In this document: in pieces, positions 1 through 12,110 of the stretch
How the letters are laid out: each line of letters starts with the position of its first letter
Position numbering within the stretch: position 1 is the stretch's first letter
NCBI GenBank assembly: GCA_018857735.1
Contig: JABMCL010003576.1
Location: 490,001 to 554,000, forward strand
Length of the DNA: 64,000 nt
Source: Alviniconcha marisindica
Lineage: Eukaryota; Mollusca; Gastropoda; Provannidae
Reading direction: 5' to 3'
Translations under genes and position numbers: made by a program
Notes under the pieces: model-generated
What the model saw: only the letters and a program-made list of their open reading frames with translations
What the model was told of the DNA's origin: nothing
The model's database searches: none

Positions 1-133
1 CGCTCCTTGTCAAGTAGACGGATGCACGACAGGTTTTTATTTACTGTCACTGTTCATGTAATGACCTTCAGTGGAAGAGCCAATGATGGTGGCCACACGG
101 AGTCACGTGACAGGAGACCGGGGCAATCCTTAC

Positions 134-306
134 CACACGCGACAGCTGGACCAGAGTCCCAGAGTTGGTGGTGAGGATGAAGTTCATCAAAAAGAAATAT
201 TGCCTAGCCTGTAATTCGTATGGCTCTGTATTCGTCTTCAGATTAATTGGATCAGAAGTGTAATATTGGCTGTGTAAAAGTGTCAAATCCATTGGCCCGA
301 GCTCAC
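134..306 (-). CDS. Exon-like segment of an unrecognised gene
   Basis: On the minus strand a T-rich tract ending TTTTTCAG (acceptor) precedes an open frame of about 57 codons that stops at a GTAAGG donor (128-133). The frame contains MDLTLLHSQYYTSD near its start and ends TNSGTLVQLSRV. Codon use and residue mix look coding, not repeat-derived. I do not recognise the family. The gene would run off the left edge, with its 5' end to the right, perhaps near the CpG-rich stretch at 690-980. The acceptor is directly followed by GTGAGC, so the same bases could instead be read as a donor, which lowers certainty. Confidence 0.4.
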
Positions 307-702
307 CTGAAAAATAAAATCAAAACAGGATTTAGAAGAGAGAGAGGGAAAAGGGGGAGAGAAAAAAAGTTCAGTTTTATGTTTTATTCAATGCCCGAGA
401 TTTTTTTTTTTTTTTAATTTTCCAAATCATAAATGGTTGAGTGGGACTTAATGTTCACTCAGTTACATTACTACGTGCTAATGTGCAGTTTTAACACAGA
501 AAAACAGTTACTCTTTATCACAATATGAAAGTTGTAACACTTCCACACTGAGTTTTAGTCCACAGTATCAGAGGCTAAGATGTTCGTTGTCTGACAGGAC
601 TGAACAGTGCTCACTGTTTGCCTGAGCTCAAAGTGAGTGAACGATTCTGTAAATAAATATTGTATTGTAAACCAGTGGACTGATTAAGCTGCCCTCTTGG
701 TA

Positions 703-710
703 TGACGTCA
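703..710. promoter_or_regulatory. Palindromic CRE-like site TGACGTCA
   Basis: A perfect 8-bp TGACGTCA lies at the edge of a GC- and CpG-richer stretch (about 690-980) that also holds an ETS-like CTTCCTG. This could mark a promoter, for example of the minus-strand gene with an exon at 134-306. An 8-bp match alone is weak evidence. Confidence 0.25.
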
Positions 711-1589
711 TTCACTAAGTTGAGAGCCTCCGTCACGGGGAAAGATACTTCCTGTGACGCAGGCGCACCCGAATGGGCCGACTGGACTGTTGTGGCGTTT
801 TTGTTTTCAGTGGAGGAGCCGATGATGGTGTCTTCGGTCGGCTACGGGACAGGGGACAGGGGAAACCCCTATTACTCCAGATGGCTAGGTACACGAGAGA
901 AACCACAGCAGTGTAGTGGAGTTGACGGTGTAGTGTCTGTGCCACACGGCATGCTGGCGCAGCGTTTACCAAGGCTTTCAGTCAGGCTTGCACGTGACGG
1001 CAGGTTGCTGCCACTCAGCTCTCTCTCTCTCTAATTATATATACATATATATATATACACATAAAGTGGCTGTCAGATTCAGCAGTATAGATACAGAGTG
1101 GCTGCCAGACTCTGCTATGTAGATATATAGTGGCTTTACGCATCGCAGGCATTCGACTATCTTTTTTAATCTTTTTATTTAGTTATTCATTCTTTCTACT
1201 ATTTTACGGATTTTATTTGGGTTTCTTCTTCTTCTTCTTCTTCTTTGTAATGGAAAGGGGTTTACTGCAATAGTATATTATTGCCCCCTTATTCATTATT
1301 GTTGTTGGTTCCATGTGGTACCTTTGTATAGTTTCTGGGACTTTGATCTTTGATATTGCACAGAGTGTCGCTTTTGTTCTTCCTCTCTTTTTTGTTATAC
1401 CTCCACTGAGTCCTGTCTTCTCGGGTTTTCTCATTTCACGCTAGTCACTCTCAGACCACGTTCTTTCACAGCCGGTGCGGAATGCTTCTAAGATCAGCTG
1501 CAGCGACGTCGGAGTCTGTCTTCTCGGTCCTCCCCGCCCTGCCCCCCCCCCCCCCTCTCTCTCTTTCTCTCTCGCGGTGCTATGAGGCA

Positions 1590-1700
1590 GCTTGGGGTGG
1601 GTTCGAATCGGCAGTTTTTGCTGGTCGTCGCCTTAGTACTTAAGTGAGAAGTTGGTCTCGCATCTGTTTCTGTGGACGTTAAGCACCATGTTTACTTACT
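1590..1700 (+). repeat. SINE-like piece with box B and dispersed 3' module
   Basis: GGGTTCGAATCGG (about 1599-1612) matches a Pol III box B. It is followed by the module TGGACGTTAAGCACCATGTT, which recurs near 2490 and, on the other strand, near 3225, 3305 and 23258. This is the usual layout of a tRNA-derived SINE; box A is not clear. Confidence 0.45.
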
Positions 1701-2369
1701 TACTCGCATCTGCTTACTTCATTATTTCAGGCTGCATGCGTCTCTGTAATGTATACATGTATGCAACTTTATTTACAGTACAGTTGGTTCTAGCTGGTTT
1801 CCTGGTAGTATCCTGATGTGTTATGAATTCGCTGTAGTAGATCTCATACTGTGATCCATATGCTATTGGCTGTACATATCGAATACATCATCTTCTGCTC
1901 TTGTTTGAAAAGGAAACCTTGGTGGGTTGTTTTTCTTTATTTTGTGGCTGTTTTTTGTTGTTGTTTTAGGTTGTTGTTGTTTTTAAATAATTTCGTTTTT
2001 AACACCTGAAACTGACAGAGTCAGCTTCTGTGCTATCTGAAAATTAAGGTGTCTGACTGTCCGATGTTTTGTCTGTCGTGATTGCCTTGTCTGCCTGGTC
2101 GTCTTGTCAGACTTATCTTGTCAGGTCTTGTCCGTCTTGTCATTCAGTCAGTCTGCTGGTTTTGTTTGTCAGTCCTGTCGGGTCTTGCCTGTGTGTGACC
2201 GCTCATATAGACATCGTCAGTGGCCATAACTAGTCACGTTTTGTGTGTGTATATATACATCACGGCAGCATTTCACGTGGCACCATCCATGCAACAACCA
2301 AAGAGCGCTACCAGTACACCACTTCCGTGTATATTAATAATATGCGCTATAAAAGGATACAGTCACTCA

Positions 2370-2450
2370 TTCAGAATCACATGCGACATGTTCGCAGTGA
2401 GTCTGCTCGAGAGCAGAGAATAGCGCTGTATAAAAGCTATGAATAATAAT
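2370..2450 (+). repeat. Dispersed repeat, also near 47535-47600
   Basis: The core GAGTCTGCTCGAGAGCAGAG, followed by AA(T/C)AGC(G/A)CT(G/A)TA and an AT-rich tail, occurs here and near 47560-47600 in a PPWD1 intron. Two distant copies with a shared core indicate an interspersed element. Confidence 0.6.
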
Positions 2451-2609
2451 AACCCCCCCCCCCCCTTCCTAATATAGCCTTATGGTTTCTGTGGACGTTA
2501 AGCACCATGTTTGCTTACTACTAATAATAACAGACATAGAATAATATCGTTTAATGTCTGTGGTACGCGCACGCACGTCTGTCTGTCCGGTGTTACTAGA
2601 TAGGTAGGT

Positions 2610-2775
2610 AGTGTTGCTTAATGTCCTCGGATGTCGGCTGACATATTAGGGGCAAGCTGAGACCAATGCCGAAGCACGGTTCAATATAGCTTTACGTCCA
2701 CGGAAACCAGAAGGCTCGTTAGGACGGACAGCCCAGGACGGCCACCTCGACTCTCACACAGCTCCTGAACCATGC
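2610..2775 (-). repeat. Dispersed repeat, inverted partner of 3648-3815
   Basis: About 160 bp matches the reverse complement of 3648-3815 with scattered differences. Shared blocks include the TCCTCGGATGTCGG region and GGCCACCTCGACT. Two inverted copies of one interspersed element about 1 kb apart. Confidence 0.65.
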
Positions 2776-3219
2776 CGGCGTTACTTGGCGGCTGATGGTT
2801 CAAGCTGCCGGAACTTGACGGCAAGCCTGGACACTAATGCAGCTTGCCACCCCCCCCTGACTTCACTCGCAGTGTTTACCCGTCTCCTCGCCCGACGCGC
2901 CCCGTGCGCTTGACGGCACGTTCAAATCCCAGACTCCCTCTCATTTCACGGCTGTCGGTCGTGCCGGTGGTGGTCGTCACGGTCGTTGCTGACCCCTCAC
3001 GCTGGGAACGTGGAATAATTAGGGGGGGTCTGGAGGGCGCCTCGGCACCGTACGGCGCACCTTTCCGGCCGCGTGGTGATCGTGTTGTGAAACAGGAGTG
3101 CGGACGAGGACAAAAGACGTAACCGTCCGTTGCGCTCACCTTCTCTATCGCGCCGTGTGGTCCAGCGGAGGACAGTGTCGCCGTCGGTCAAACGGGCAGC
3201 GTTCTTGGCTGATGTGAAC

Positions 3220-3360
3220 ACGGTGCTTAACGTCCACAGAAACCACAAGGCTTATTAGGACGGGGAGAACGGGGGAAGGGAGTGTGGAGGTGAAGTAAGT
3301 AAACACGGTGCTTAACGTCCACAGAAACCACAAGGCTTATTAGGGACGGGGAGAAGGGGG
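3220..3360 (-). repeat. Two tandem copies of a dispersed module
   Basis: The block GTGCTTAACGTCCACAGAAA, continuing CCACAAGGCTTATTAGG, occurs twice (about 3221-3262 and 3303-3345). It recurs near 23258 and, inverted, near 1670 and 2485. It ends in a G run and is probably a SINE 3' module. Confidence 0.6.
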
Positions 3361-3387
3361 GGGGGGGGGTATAGAGGGGGGAGAGGG

Positions 3388-3640
3388 AGATTATACACCT
3401 ATCGCTACACTGTCACCACCAGAACGATTCCTGCATTAAGATGGGCAGTGAAGAGAGCCATTTTAATGTTTCAGTAGGAAGTGATGGACAAAGTCACAGG
3501 ACAGTGTCCACAAACCACAACCTTTTTGAAGAGAAAGGAGAGCCGAAGCGGTATCGAACCGAGGTCCTTCCACTTACCAGCCTAACGCCTAACCGCTGGG
3601 CCAAACCGGCTGAGGAGTTTATGAGTCTGTGGCACAGCAC
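3388..3640 (-). repeat. tRNA-derived SINE, family A
   Basis: Read on the minus strand, the head (about 3635-3545) has a box A-like TGGCCCAGCGGTTAGGCG and a near-perfect box B GGTTCGATACC. A body follows with TGTGGACACTGT-like sequence and TTCTGGTGGTGACAGTG. The same element is at 58359-59270 (plus strand) and in part at 3905-4035. It carries a single TTAA at the position where the 58 kb copy has an insertion. Confidence 0.75.
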
Positions 3641-3647
3641 TGGTGTG

Positions 3648-3815
3648 CAGGGTTCAGGAGCTGTGTGAAAGTCGAGGTGGCCGTCCTGGGCTTTCCGTCC
3701 TAATGAGCCTTACGGTTTCTGTGGACGTAAAGCAACATTGACCATGCTTCGGCATCGGTCACAGTTTGTCCCTAATATGTCAACCGACATCCGAGGACAT
3801 GAAGCTCTACATCAT
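3648..3815 (+). repeat. Dispersed repeat, inverted partner of 2610-2775
   Basis: Matches the reverse complement of 2610-2775, including AGTCGAGGTGGCC, the GTTTCTGTGGACGTAAAGCA block and a CGACATCCGAGGACAT block. It ends in an ATC-rich tail (CATCATCATCAG), typical of a SINE 3' end. Confidence 0.65.
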
Positions 3816-3904
3816 CATCAGCAGCAGCGCTAGTGTTAGACTTGTCTTGTCTCCGGGAGCTGGAAGTTCTGGCTGGGACGGAAATCCCAGGAGGTGGGGG
3901 GACG

Positions 3905-4035
3905 GGGACCATACCTAACGCTACACTCACCGCCAGAATGATTCTGCATGCAGATGGGCAAGGGTGTGAGCCGTTTTAATGTTTCATTCTGTGTGAGGTG
4001 TGGGCCCACAAAACAGTGTTCATAAGCCGCACTAT
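3905..4035 (-). repeat. Partial SINE, family A
   Basis: On the minus strand it matches the body of the SINEs at 3388-3640 and 58359-59270 (AATGGCTCACACC, then GCCCATCTGCATGCAG, then TTCTGGCGGTGAGTG). The tRNA-like head is missing. Confidence 0.55.
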
Positions 4036-4428
4036 TCATTCAGTTCAGTTCAGCAACATTTTATTCATCACACAAGGGGCAGTTGCATCAGACGGACTCA
4101 TAAAAACAAAACATTATAGCAGCCAGGGTAACAATATCAGTGTGTTCTGCCTGGTTATTTTTTTTTTGGGGGGGTGGGTGGGGGGTGGGAGGTAGTGGGG
4201 TATGGGGGAGGGGGGTTATCTCTGCGGGAACTGTACTTGGCACCTCTGAAACTAGTGAAAGCGTGATTTGTTGAATGGGTGAAAAAGGTCAAAATGGCTA
4301 TTTAAAGTTAAGGGGTTTCTTTTCAAATCAGTGATTGAGCAATTCATAAGCAGGGACTTTGAGCCACAAAAGACACTTTTTGCATCCCCTATAGTTCTGG
4401 TGTACATTACCAGTTGTCCTGCAACAGT

Positions 4429-4459
<31 letters not shown>

Positions 4460-4466
4460 TGTGTGT

Positions 4467-4537
<71 letters not shown>

Positions 4538-4540
4538 GAG
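4429..4540. repeat. (GT)n / (GA)n microsatellite
   Basis: Long GT run interrupted by GAGAGA; further GT blocks continue to about 4700. It yields spurious His/Thr open frames on the other strand. Confidence 0.95.
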
Positions 4541-5768
4541 AGTGAGAGGAGTTTGACTTAGAGTATATGTGTGATGGAGTGTGCATGAGTGAGTAATTGT
4601 GTGCCTGCCAGTGTGTGTGAGTGAATCTGTGTGTGTGTGTGTCTGTCTGTGTGTGTGTGTGTGTGTATGTGGGCACACACATGCGTGCATGTGTATAGTT
4701 TCTTCCAAGGAACAAAGTACTTTTGGTGTCTGGTACACCATTCAGTACAGAAATGGGAACAGTCCATGACGACATAGGAAATAAAAGTGCTGAGTGCTTG
4801 CAACTGATCTGCTTCGCTTACATAAACCACAGAGGACTTTTCCCCTCTCCTTGCAGCACTGTCAATGATAGTGTCTGTCAGGCAGAAAAAGGCACAGGGG
4901 CATGCTATTTACGTCTCATTGTTCAGATTATACACCGGTGCTTTGTGTGCTCCTGCAATTTGCACACTCAATTACACTGCCTGTAGTGGATGACTTTGAA
5001 TCACTTGCCTGCCTTTCTGGCCACTGACTGTTTTCACAAGGGATGAGTAGAGAGTAGGCAGGACAGGTGTGTAAGTACAGGTGTGTACGTAAAAGCCATG
5101 GCTCTCGCCTACCCCTTGCTACGCAGGTGAGCAGTCAGGGGGAAGCTGTTGTTGGTCCGCTTGCTAAGCCAGACTCGTCTCAATGAACGTCAATTATATG
5201 TAGAAGTTTTCTTACGGTCCCTCCTTCTGAGGTGAGCGAGGGTGGTTGACAGGACATTGAAATCCAGTTACTAACTAGCTCTTGCAGTTCTTCTGCCTGT
5301 CTGGCATTCCTCCTGCCTGTATGTCTCTCTGTTGGTCTGTCGGTCGATCTGTGTCGACATCGATGTGGGACTTTGAACATGCAAGTGTTAGCAAGGAATT
5401 GAAACTGGCTTGCATAAGGTTAAAAAGTTCATACCTACTGTGCTATTACTCTTAAAAAAAATTAAAAAAATTAAGAAGATTTGTCTGAGATGTTCATGGA
5501 CACATAGAAATTATGCAGAATAACAGTAATCTTAAGTGTACAGGTAAGTAATTTTAAGCGATGTTGATCTTTTGTCTGGTTTTCCATAGCCTTGATCAAA
5601 ATATGATTTTTATTGTGTAGTAATTGGACATAAACATGAAGACAGAAGTACAGACCGGTGTTGTTTTCGGTCTGTGTGCAAGTTCTCACATTGTTTGACT
5701 ATTTGAGTAAGACACAACTTGTGCCTGTCCCAACCCCTGTGCGGACTGTCTTTTTGGTGTGTGTGCAG

Positions 5769-7156
5769 ATGAAGGCAGTGAAGGTGGCATAGACTCGGTG
5801 CCTGCTGCGCAACCTGTGAACTATGTAGACGGCAAGTGTACCTGCTGTCCCTATGGTTACCACATCGACCTCGACTTCCTAGACTTCTGCAAGAACGTGG
5901 CTGACGGCTCCACCCTCAGCAACCTCAAACGCATTCAACGAACCAAGCGTAAACTGCGCAAGTCCATGGAGGTGATGCTGAACCAGAAGCACCACCAGCA
6001 CGGCGACTCGGCCACCGCCACCCTCTCCCTGGCCCCCACCCCTCCCCCCGACGTGGTCCACTCCACGGAGGCCTCGCGCCTCATCAACATGGTGCAGTAC
6101 GAGCAGTCCGCCACCCACCAGGTCCTGCGTGACATCGACTCCTCCGTCAATGCCACGCTGGCTTCCATCGACACCATGCAGCGCGGTGCAGGGCCGAGGT
6201 CCCACTCGCAGCGCTACATGAGCTCGGACAGCGAGGATGGGTACAGCTACAGCCCCGTCAGCCCCATCTCCGCCTCCTCCGCGCCCCCCTTTCTGCAACA
6301 ACAGCAGTCGCGCTTCAGCGGCTTCCCTTCCCCGCCACCTGCCCCCCCGCCGCGCCACTCCAGCCTGCATCACCACACCCACCACCACCACAGCAACGGG
6401 GAGGAGTCCTCGCACCTGGCCACCTCCCTCTCAACGTCCGGGCGCACCGACTCCCTGTCCTCGCTGTCATCCGTGTCGACGGTGTCCAGCGAGCAGGTTC
6501 TCGGCGGCCAGTACACCTCCCACGCCAGCGGCATGCTCAACGCGCAACCCCACGAGATGGCCACGGCCCAGATGCGGCGCCCAGACCCGCGCCACAACGC
6601 CACCACCATCGCCACCGCCATGACCTCGGAGAGGCTGGCCGCCACCATGGCGACCCACTTCCCACCTGGGGAGCGGGACGGGCAGGAATCCCCCTCGTCG
6701 CCCATGTCCCCCACCACCACCATCAGCAAAGCATCGCTGGCGGCCATCCGCGAGTCCATGGCCATTTCATTGCAGCGCATGCGCGACCTTGAAGAGCAGG
6801 TGAAGGCCATCCCCATCCTGCAGGTGCGCATCTCAGTGCTGAAGGAGGAGAAGCGCCTGCTGGCTCTGCAGCTGAGGGCCAAGTCCAGCAGCACCAGCGT
6901 GCGCAGCGTGGGCGTGGGTGACGACTCCATCGACTCCCCCGACTCCGCCACCGCCCCCCGCATCTTCTACCCCACTGCCTCCTCCCCCTTCTCCCCGCTT
7001 GCGTCCTCCCCGCTCTCCCCGACGGTGAAGAGTCCCCCGGCCACGCTGCCCAAACCCTCCCGCATGAGGACGATGGGCGTCGGGGAGCACAACGTGGTGG
7101 AGCCCTACCTTCTGCAACCTGACCTGCCCACAGGCTTCACCATCACTGACAACCAG
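5769..7156 (+). CDS. Kank: KANK exon K1: KN motif and coiled coil
   Basis: Acceptor TGTGTGCAG at 5760-5768; donor CAG|GTGTGT after 7156. It begins with two bases of a split codon, so it is not the first exon. It encodes residues 1-463: the KN motif (CCPYGYHIDLDF at about 5846-5878, followed by the basic RIQRTKRKLRK), a Pro/His/Ser-rich linker, the KANK coiled coil (about 6728-6885, LEEQVKAIPILQV) and the first SVGVG-type motifs (RSVGVGDDS near 6900, RTMGVGEHN near 7069). It is much more GC-rich than its flanks. It ends in phase 0. Confidence 0.92.
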
Positions 7157-7640
7157 GTGTGTGTGGCTCTAAGTACCAGGTGTATGTGCATGACTACCAG
7201 GTGTGTGTGTGTGTGAGTGTGTGTGGCTACCCAAGTACCAGGTGTATGTGCATGACTACCAGGTGTGTGTGGCTCTAAGTACCAGGTGTATGGCATGACT
7301 ACCAGGTGTGTGTGTGTATGTGTGTGTGTGTGTGTGGCTACCCAAGTACCAGGTGTATGTGCATGACTACCAGGTGTGTGTGTTGCAACAATGTGTATGT
7401 GTGTTTGACCACCAGGTGCACATTTGTAACAACCAGCTGTGTGTGGCTACCATGTGTGTGTGTGGGTGGGAGGGTGGGTGGGTGGCTACCAGGTATATGT
7501 GTAACAATCAGGTGTGTGTGTGTTTGACTACCAGACATGTGTGTGTGTGTGTATATATAAATGGCAATCAGGAGCATGTGTCATTGTGACAACCAGGTAT
7601 GTATGACAGCCAGGTGTGTGTGTGTGTGTGTGCATGCATG
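7157..7640 (+). repeat. Donor-anchored GT-rich array
   Basis: The exon end GACAACCAG|GTGTGTGTGG is echoed many times in the following intron as GACTACCAGGTGTGTGTG, ACAATCAGGTGTGTGTG, ACAACCAGGTATG and similar. Each unit therefore keeps the last bases of the exon plus a CAG|GT donor. Confidence 0.75.
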
Positions 7641-7743
7641 TGCCAACCAATACATTTTTTGTTTTGTTTATAATGATAACTACAGAGTCTGTGATAATAA
7701 ATAACAACCAAAGAAATGCAGAATGTGCAACAGTTGATAATGA

Positions 7744-8337
7744 CTATGGAATGTATAACACTAGTGAGTAATGACTACAGAACCTGGAATGGTCCATAAC
7801 CCCCACAGAACAAAGCAGTCTATTATAATGACTGCAGATTCTGTAACAGTTCATGACCCCCACAGAACAGAACAGTCTGTTATAATGACTGCAGATTCTG
7901 TAACAGTTCATGACCCCCACAGAACAGAACAGTCTGTTATATTTACTACACAATCTGTAACAGTTCATGACCCCCACAGAACAGAACAGTCTGTTATAAT
8001 GACTACACAGTCTGTAACAGTTCATGACCCCCACAGAACAGAACAGTCTGTTATAACGACTACACAGTCTGTCACAGTTCATGACCCCCACAGAACAGAA
8101 CAGTCTGTTATAACGACCACACAGTCTGTAACAGTTCATGACCCCCACAGAACAGAACAGTCTGTTATAACGACCACACAGTCTGTAACAGTTCATGACC
8201 CCCACAGAACAGAACAGTCTGTTATATTTACTACACAATCTGTAACAGTTCATGACCCCCACAGAACAGAACAGTCTGTTATAATGACTACACAATCTGT
8301 AACAGTTCATGACCCCCACAGAACATAAGTCTGTTGT
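7744..8337. repeat. 57-bp minisatellite, about 9 copies
   Basis: The unit begins ACAGTTCATGACCCCCACAG and repeats every 57 bp (for example 7846, then 7903) in a KANK intron. As 57 is a multiple of three, both strands carry long repetitive open frames (185 and 210 codons). I treat these as artefacts. Confidence 0.92.
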
Positions 8338-8461
8338 AATGACTACACATATAACCACTATGTATAACATAACCACTATTGATGACTACAGGATGTATAA
8401 CGGTTGATAAAGACAACAGAATGTGTTACTGCCTCAGTAACTCCTCTCTTCTTCATCCCAG

Positions 8462-9475
<1,014 letters not shown>

Positions 9476-9831
9476 TCCCCCCTCTCCCACCACCTCGCAC
9501 TCCCTTCCTTTTATACTAACTAACTAAGAAGACTGGGTGGTTGCCAGGGCATTAAAAATGTGACCTGTTAAAATCCAGTGTGGGATGGAGGGGTCATGCA
9601 TGTGTATGTGTGTGTACATGAGTGCATGTGTGTGTTTCAGATTCCATCCTTGTTTTGCTAGCACATGATTTCATTCAGTATCCATTAACGATGCAACATT
9701 GGAAGAGAGAGAAAAAAAGGAGAAAAAATGCCTACAAACAGATATGCCTGTGTTACTGTACCTGTTAGTAAATTCCATCCTAAACATTCGGAGATGTCCG
9801 TTTCATCGCTCTTTACTGCTGTGTTGTGCAG

Positions 9832-11897
9832 ACGGAGCTGCACGTGTTCCAAGGCATGGATCTGATCAAGAGCACGGGCAGCAACACCACCCCCACCCCC
9901 ACCACCAACAGCTCCAGCAACACCGTGGCACCCCTCACCTGCCACAGGGGGGTTAACACCAAGGCCCCGGAACTCATCGTGGAGAACTTTGACCTCCAGA
10001 TCTCCTTCGATGACAAGGCTGTCAACACCCCCAAGGAGCTCAGAGACAGTGGGGTCAACACGTCCTCCTCCGCCAAGGAGATGCAGCTGTCCATGTCACG
10101 CGTGGAGTGTGTGGACGTGGCGGGAGAGGCGGTGTCTCCCTCGGAGATCGTCCAGCCTGCCGCCCCCAGGCGCCCTCTCACCATGCAGGAGCAGATCATC
10201 CAGAGAGGTGCGAGTCAGGCCACGGCTTTTCTGGGCAGCACCTCGTCATCTGACAGCCTGTTGGAAAACGGCTCAGCAACCGAAACGGTCATCGAGAAGG
10301 TCTACTCTTCCCCCTCCAGCTCACGGCAGGTGTGGAGCAGCCAGCTGGGAAGGGCGTCCGGCGGTGGGTCAGCCACGCAGTCGGAGATCGTCAGCTCCTC
10401 CAGCAGGGGAGAGAAACTGTTCTCCAGTGATGGAGGGCAGCAGCTGACATCTGACAACGCCAGCAGCAGCGATGGTGGGGTGTTAAGCCAAAGCACCATC
10501 ACCAAGACCATCACCACAAGTGGTGGTGGTGGTGGTGTGGGTGGAGGTTTCAGCGGCGGAGGGGGCTGGCAGCAGATGTCTGGCGACCTGGACAGCAGTG
10601 ATGGGGGTGGGTTCAGCCGCAGCACCATCACGAAAACCATCATCACAGGTGGCGGCAGTTACGGCAGCAGCGGGGGAGGGTCTCGGGAAACCAAAGTCAC
10701 CAGAACTGTCACCACAAGCGGCAGTGCTGGCTGTGGTGATTTCAGCAGAAGTGAGGTGACCTCGGTGCCTGCCCGGGGACCCAGCCACGAGATGGCAGCA
10801 GACGAAGGCGACAGCCACAGCAAGGGGTCCGCCGTCCGTGGGGTACCGCAAGGCGGCAGCAGCTACATGGAGAGGTTTGGATACTCCTCCAAGGTGACGG
10901 ACTTGTCCAGCATCGGAGAGAGCGTCTCCTCTCAGAACTCAGAATCGTCTTCCCTGGCGGAGGCTGGCGAGGAGTCGTCCAGTGCTAGCGTGGAGGTGAG
11001 GGAGGGCGTGGCCAGTCTCCTACCCTCCATGTCGGAGCCCTCGCTGCAGAGCGGGCAGGTGCTGCTGGTGGGGGGTGGCAGCAGGGAACAGAACAGCTCC
11101 CAGAACTTCTCCTCCTTCTCCTCCTCTTCCTCCTCCTACGTCTCCCCCTCTGCCACGGGCAGTCTTCAGGACATGTCGACAGGGAAGCAGGGGCTGATGT
11201 CAGAATCGGGAGTTGTAAAACGCCTGTCATCGGGTGGGAGGCTGTCCAGACACAGACACAGCGATGGGGGCAGGATTTCGCTGGACGCGCAAGGTGTGTT
11301 CTCTGGTCGTCGAGTTGGATCCGTGGAGGACTTCATGCCCAATGACATGCGGCGACTCATGAATATTGAGATGATGGGCTCAGGCAGCAAGTCATCACAA
11401 ACCAGCAGCGGCGGCGGCAAGTTGGAGAGAATGATCATGAAGACCACACGCACGGTCACCACCAAGCGAACATCGTCGGGTGGCAACAGCACGGTGGTGG
11501 TTACCAAGACCGTCACCAATCCGGACGGCTCCGTGACAACAACCAGCAGCGGTGACGTTGAAATGGAGGAGACAGTCCCTCAAGGAAAGGGGCTTGGGAT
11601 CCTGAGCACGGGCCAGCTGGACCTCTCCAAGATCGCCAGCGACGACACCCCCGACACTGAGGATTTGCAGGGCTCCGCAGAGGAATCTGAGAGTGGAGGA
11701 ATAAAAGACTCGGGTTACTACGATGCCTCCACGATGGTGAGCACAGTGTCGGAATCCAGCAGCTTTCCCACAGGTCTGGATATGTCGTCCATGGGCTCGC
11801 TGGAGCGCAGGCAGTTGAAGTCCATCATGAAGAAGTCCAAGTCAGATTCAGCAAACCCCAAGAGAGGGATCAGTTTTGCCGACACTGTCATTGGAGG
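9832..11897 (+). CDS. Kank: KANK exon K3: long low-complexity middle
   Basis: Acceptor TGTTGTGCAG (ends 9831); donor GG|GTTAGT. Residues 749-1436 plus two bases. It starts with more short motifs (RGVNTK, AVNTPKEL, SGVNTSS), then a Ser/Gly/Thr-rich region with several related TKTITT / TRTVTT blocks (about 10480-10730 and 11430-11540). The conserved KANK block LKSIMKK lies near 11815, followed by RGISFADTVIGG, matching the vertebrate LKSIMKK...LQFVGVNGG arrangement. At 2066 bp it is the largest exon, with strong codon bias against its intronic surroundings. Confidence 0.92.
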
Positions 11898-11959
11898 GTT
11901 AGTCAAGTGGCTCAGTCCCTTCGTTGTGTGCACTTTGGTTTAAAATGTTGGGTGTTTCT

Positions 11960-12110
11960 GTATGATGTGTGCGTGTGTGTGTGCATGTACATTGTGTGTG
12001 TGTGTGTACATGTGTGTGTGTGTGTGTGTGCATGTATGTGTGTGTGTGTGTGTGTACATGTGTGTGTGTGTACATGTGTGTGTGCGTGTGTGTGTGTGTG
12101 CATGCTCTGT
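11960..12110. repeat. (GT)n microsatellite
   Basis: Interrupted GT repeat just inside the intron after KANK exon K3. It explains several His/Thr and Cys/Val open frames there. Confidence 0.95.

Larger units (their letters stand above)
307..5768. other. Upstream region of KANK, no gene supported
   Basis: About 5.4 kb without a coding segment I can support. It holds SINE and other dispersed-repeat pieces (1590-1700, 2370-2450, 2610-2775, 3220-3360, 3388-3640, 3648-3815, 3905-4035), a GT/GA microsatellite (4429-4540) and a CpG-rich stretch near 690-980 with a palindromic TGACGTCA. The KANK exon at 5769 starts mid-codon, so an upstream exon carrying the ATG must exist either here or to the left of the window. 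I could not identify it. Confidence 0.6.

Noticed and set aside
5100..5135. Candidate KANK start exon (GCCATGGCTCTCGCC... before CAG|GTGAGC)
   Set aside because: Good Kozak and donor, but it ends in phase 2, whereas exon K1 needs phase 1. Joining gives an immediate stop.
5879..6963. Long minus-strand and +3 frames opposite KANK exon K1
   Set aside because: Shadow frames of a GC-rich real exon whose forward frame carries the KN motif and coiled coil.
7744..8376. Long repetitive open frames (185 codons plus, 210 minus)
   Set aside because: They are a by-product of a 57-bp tandem repeat inside a KANK intron; no start context, splice signals or protein family.
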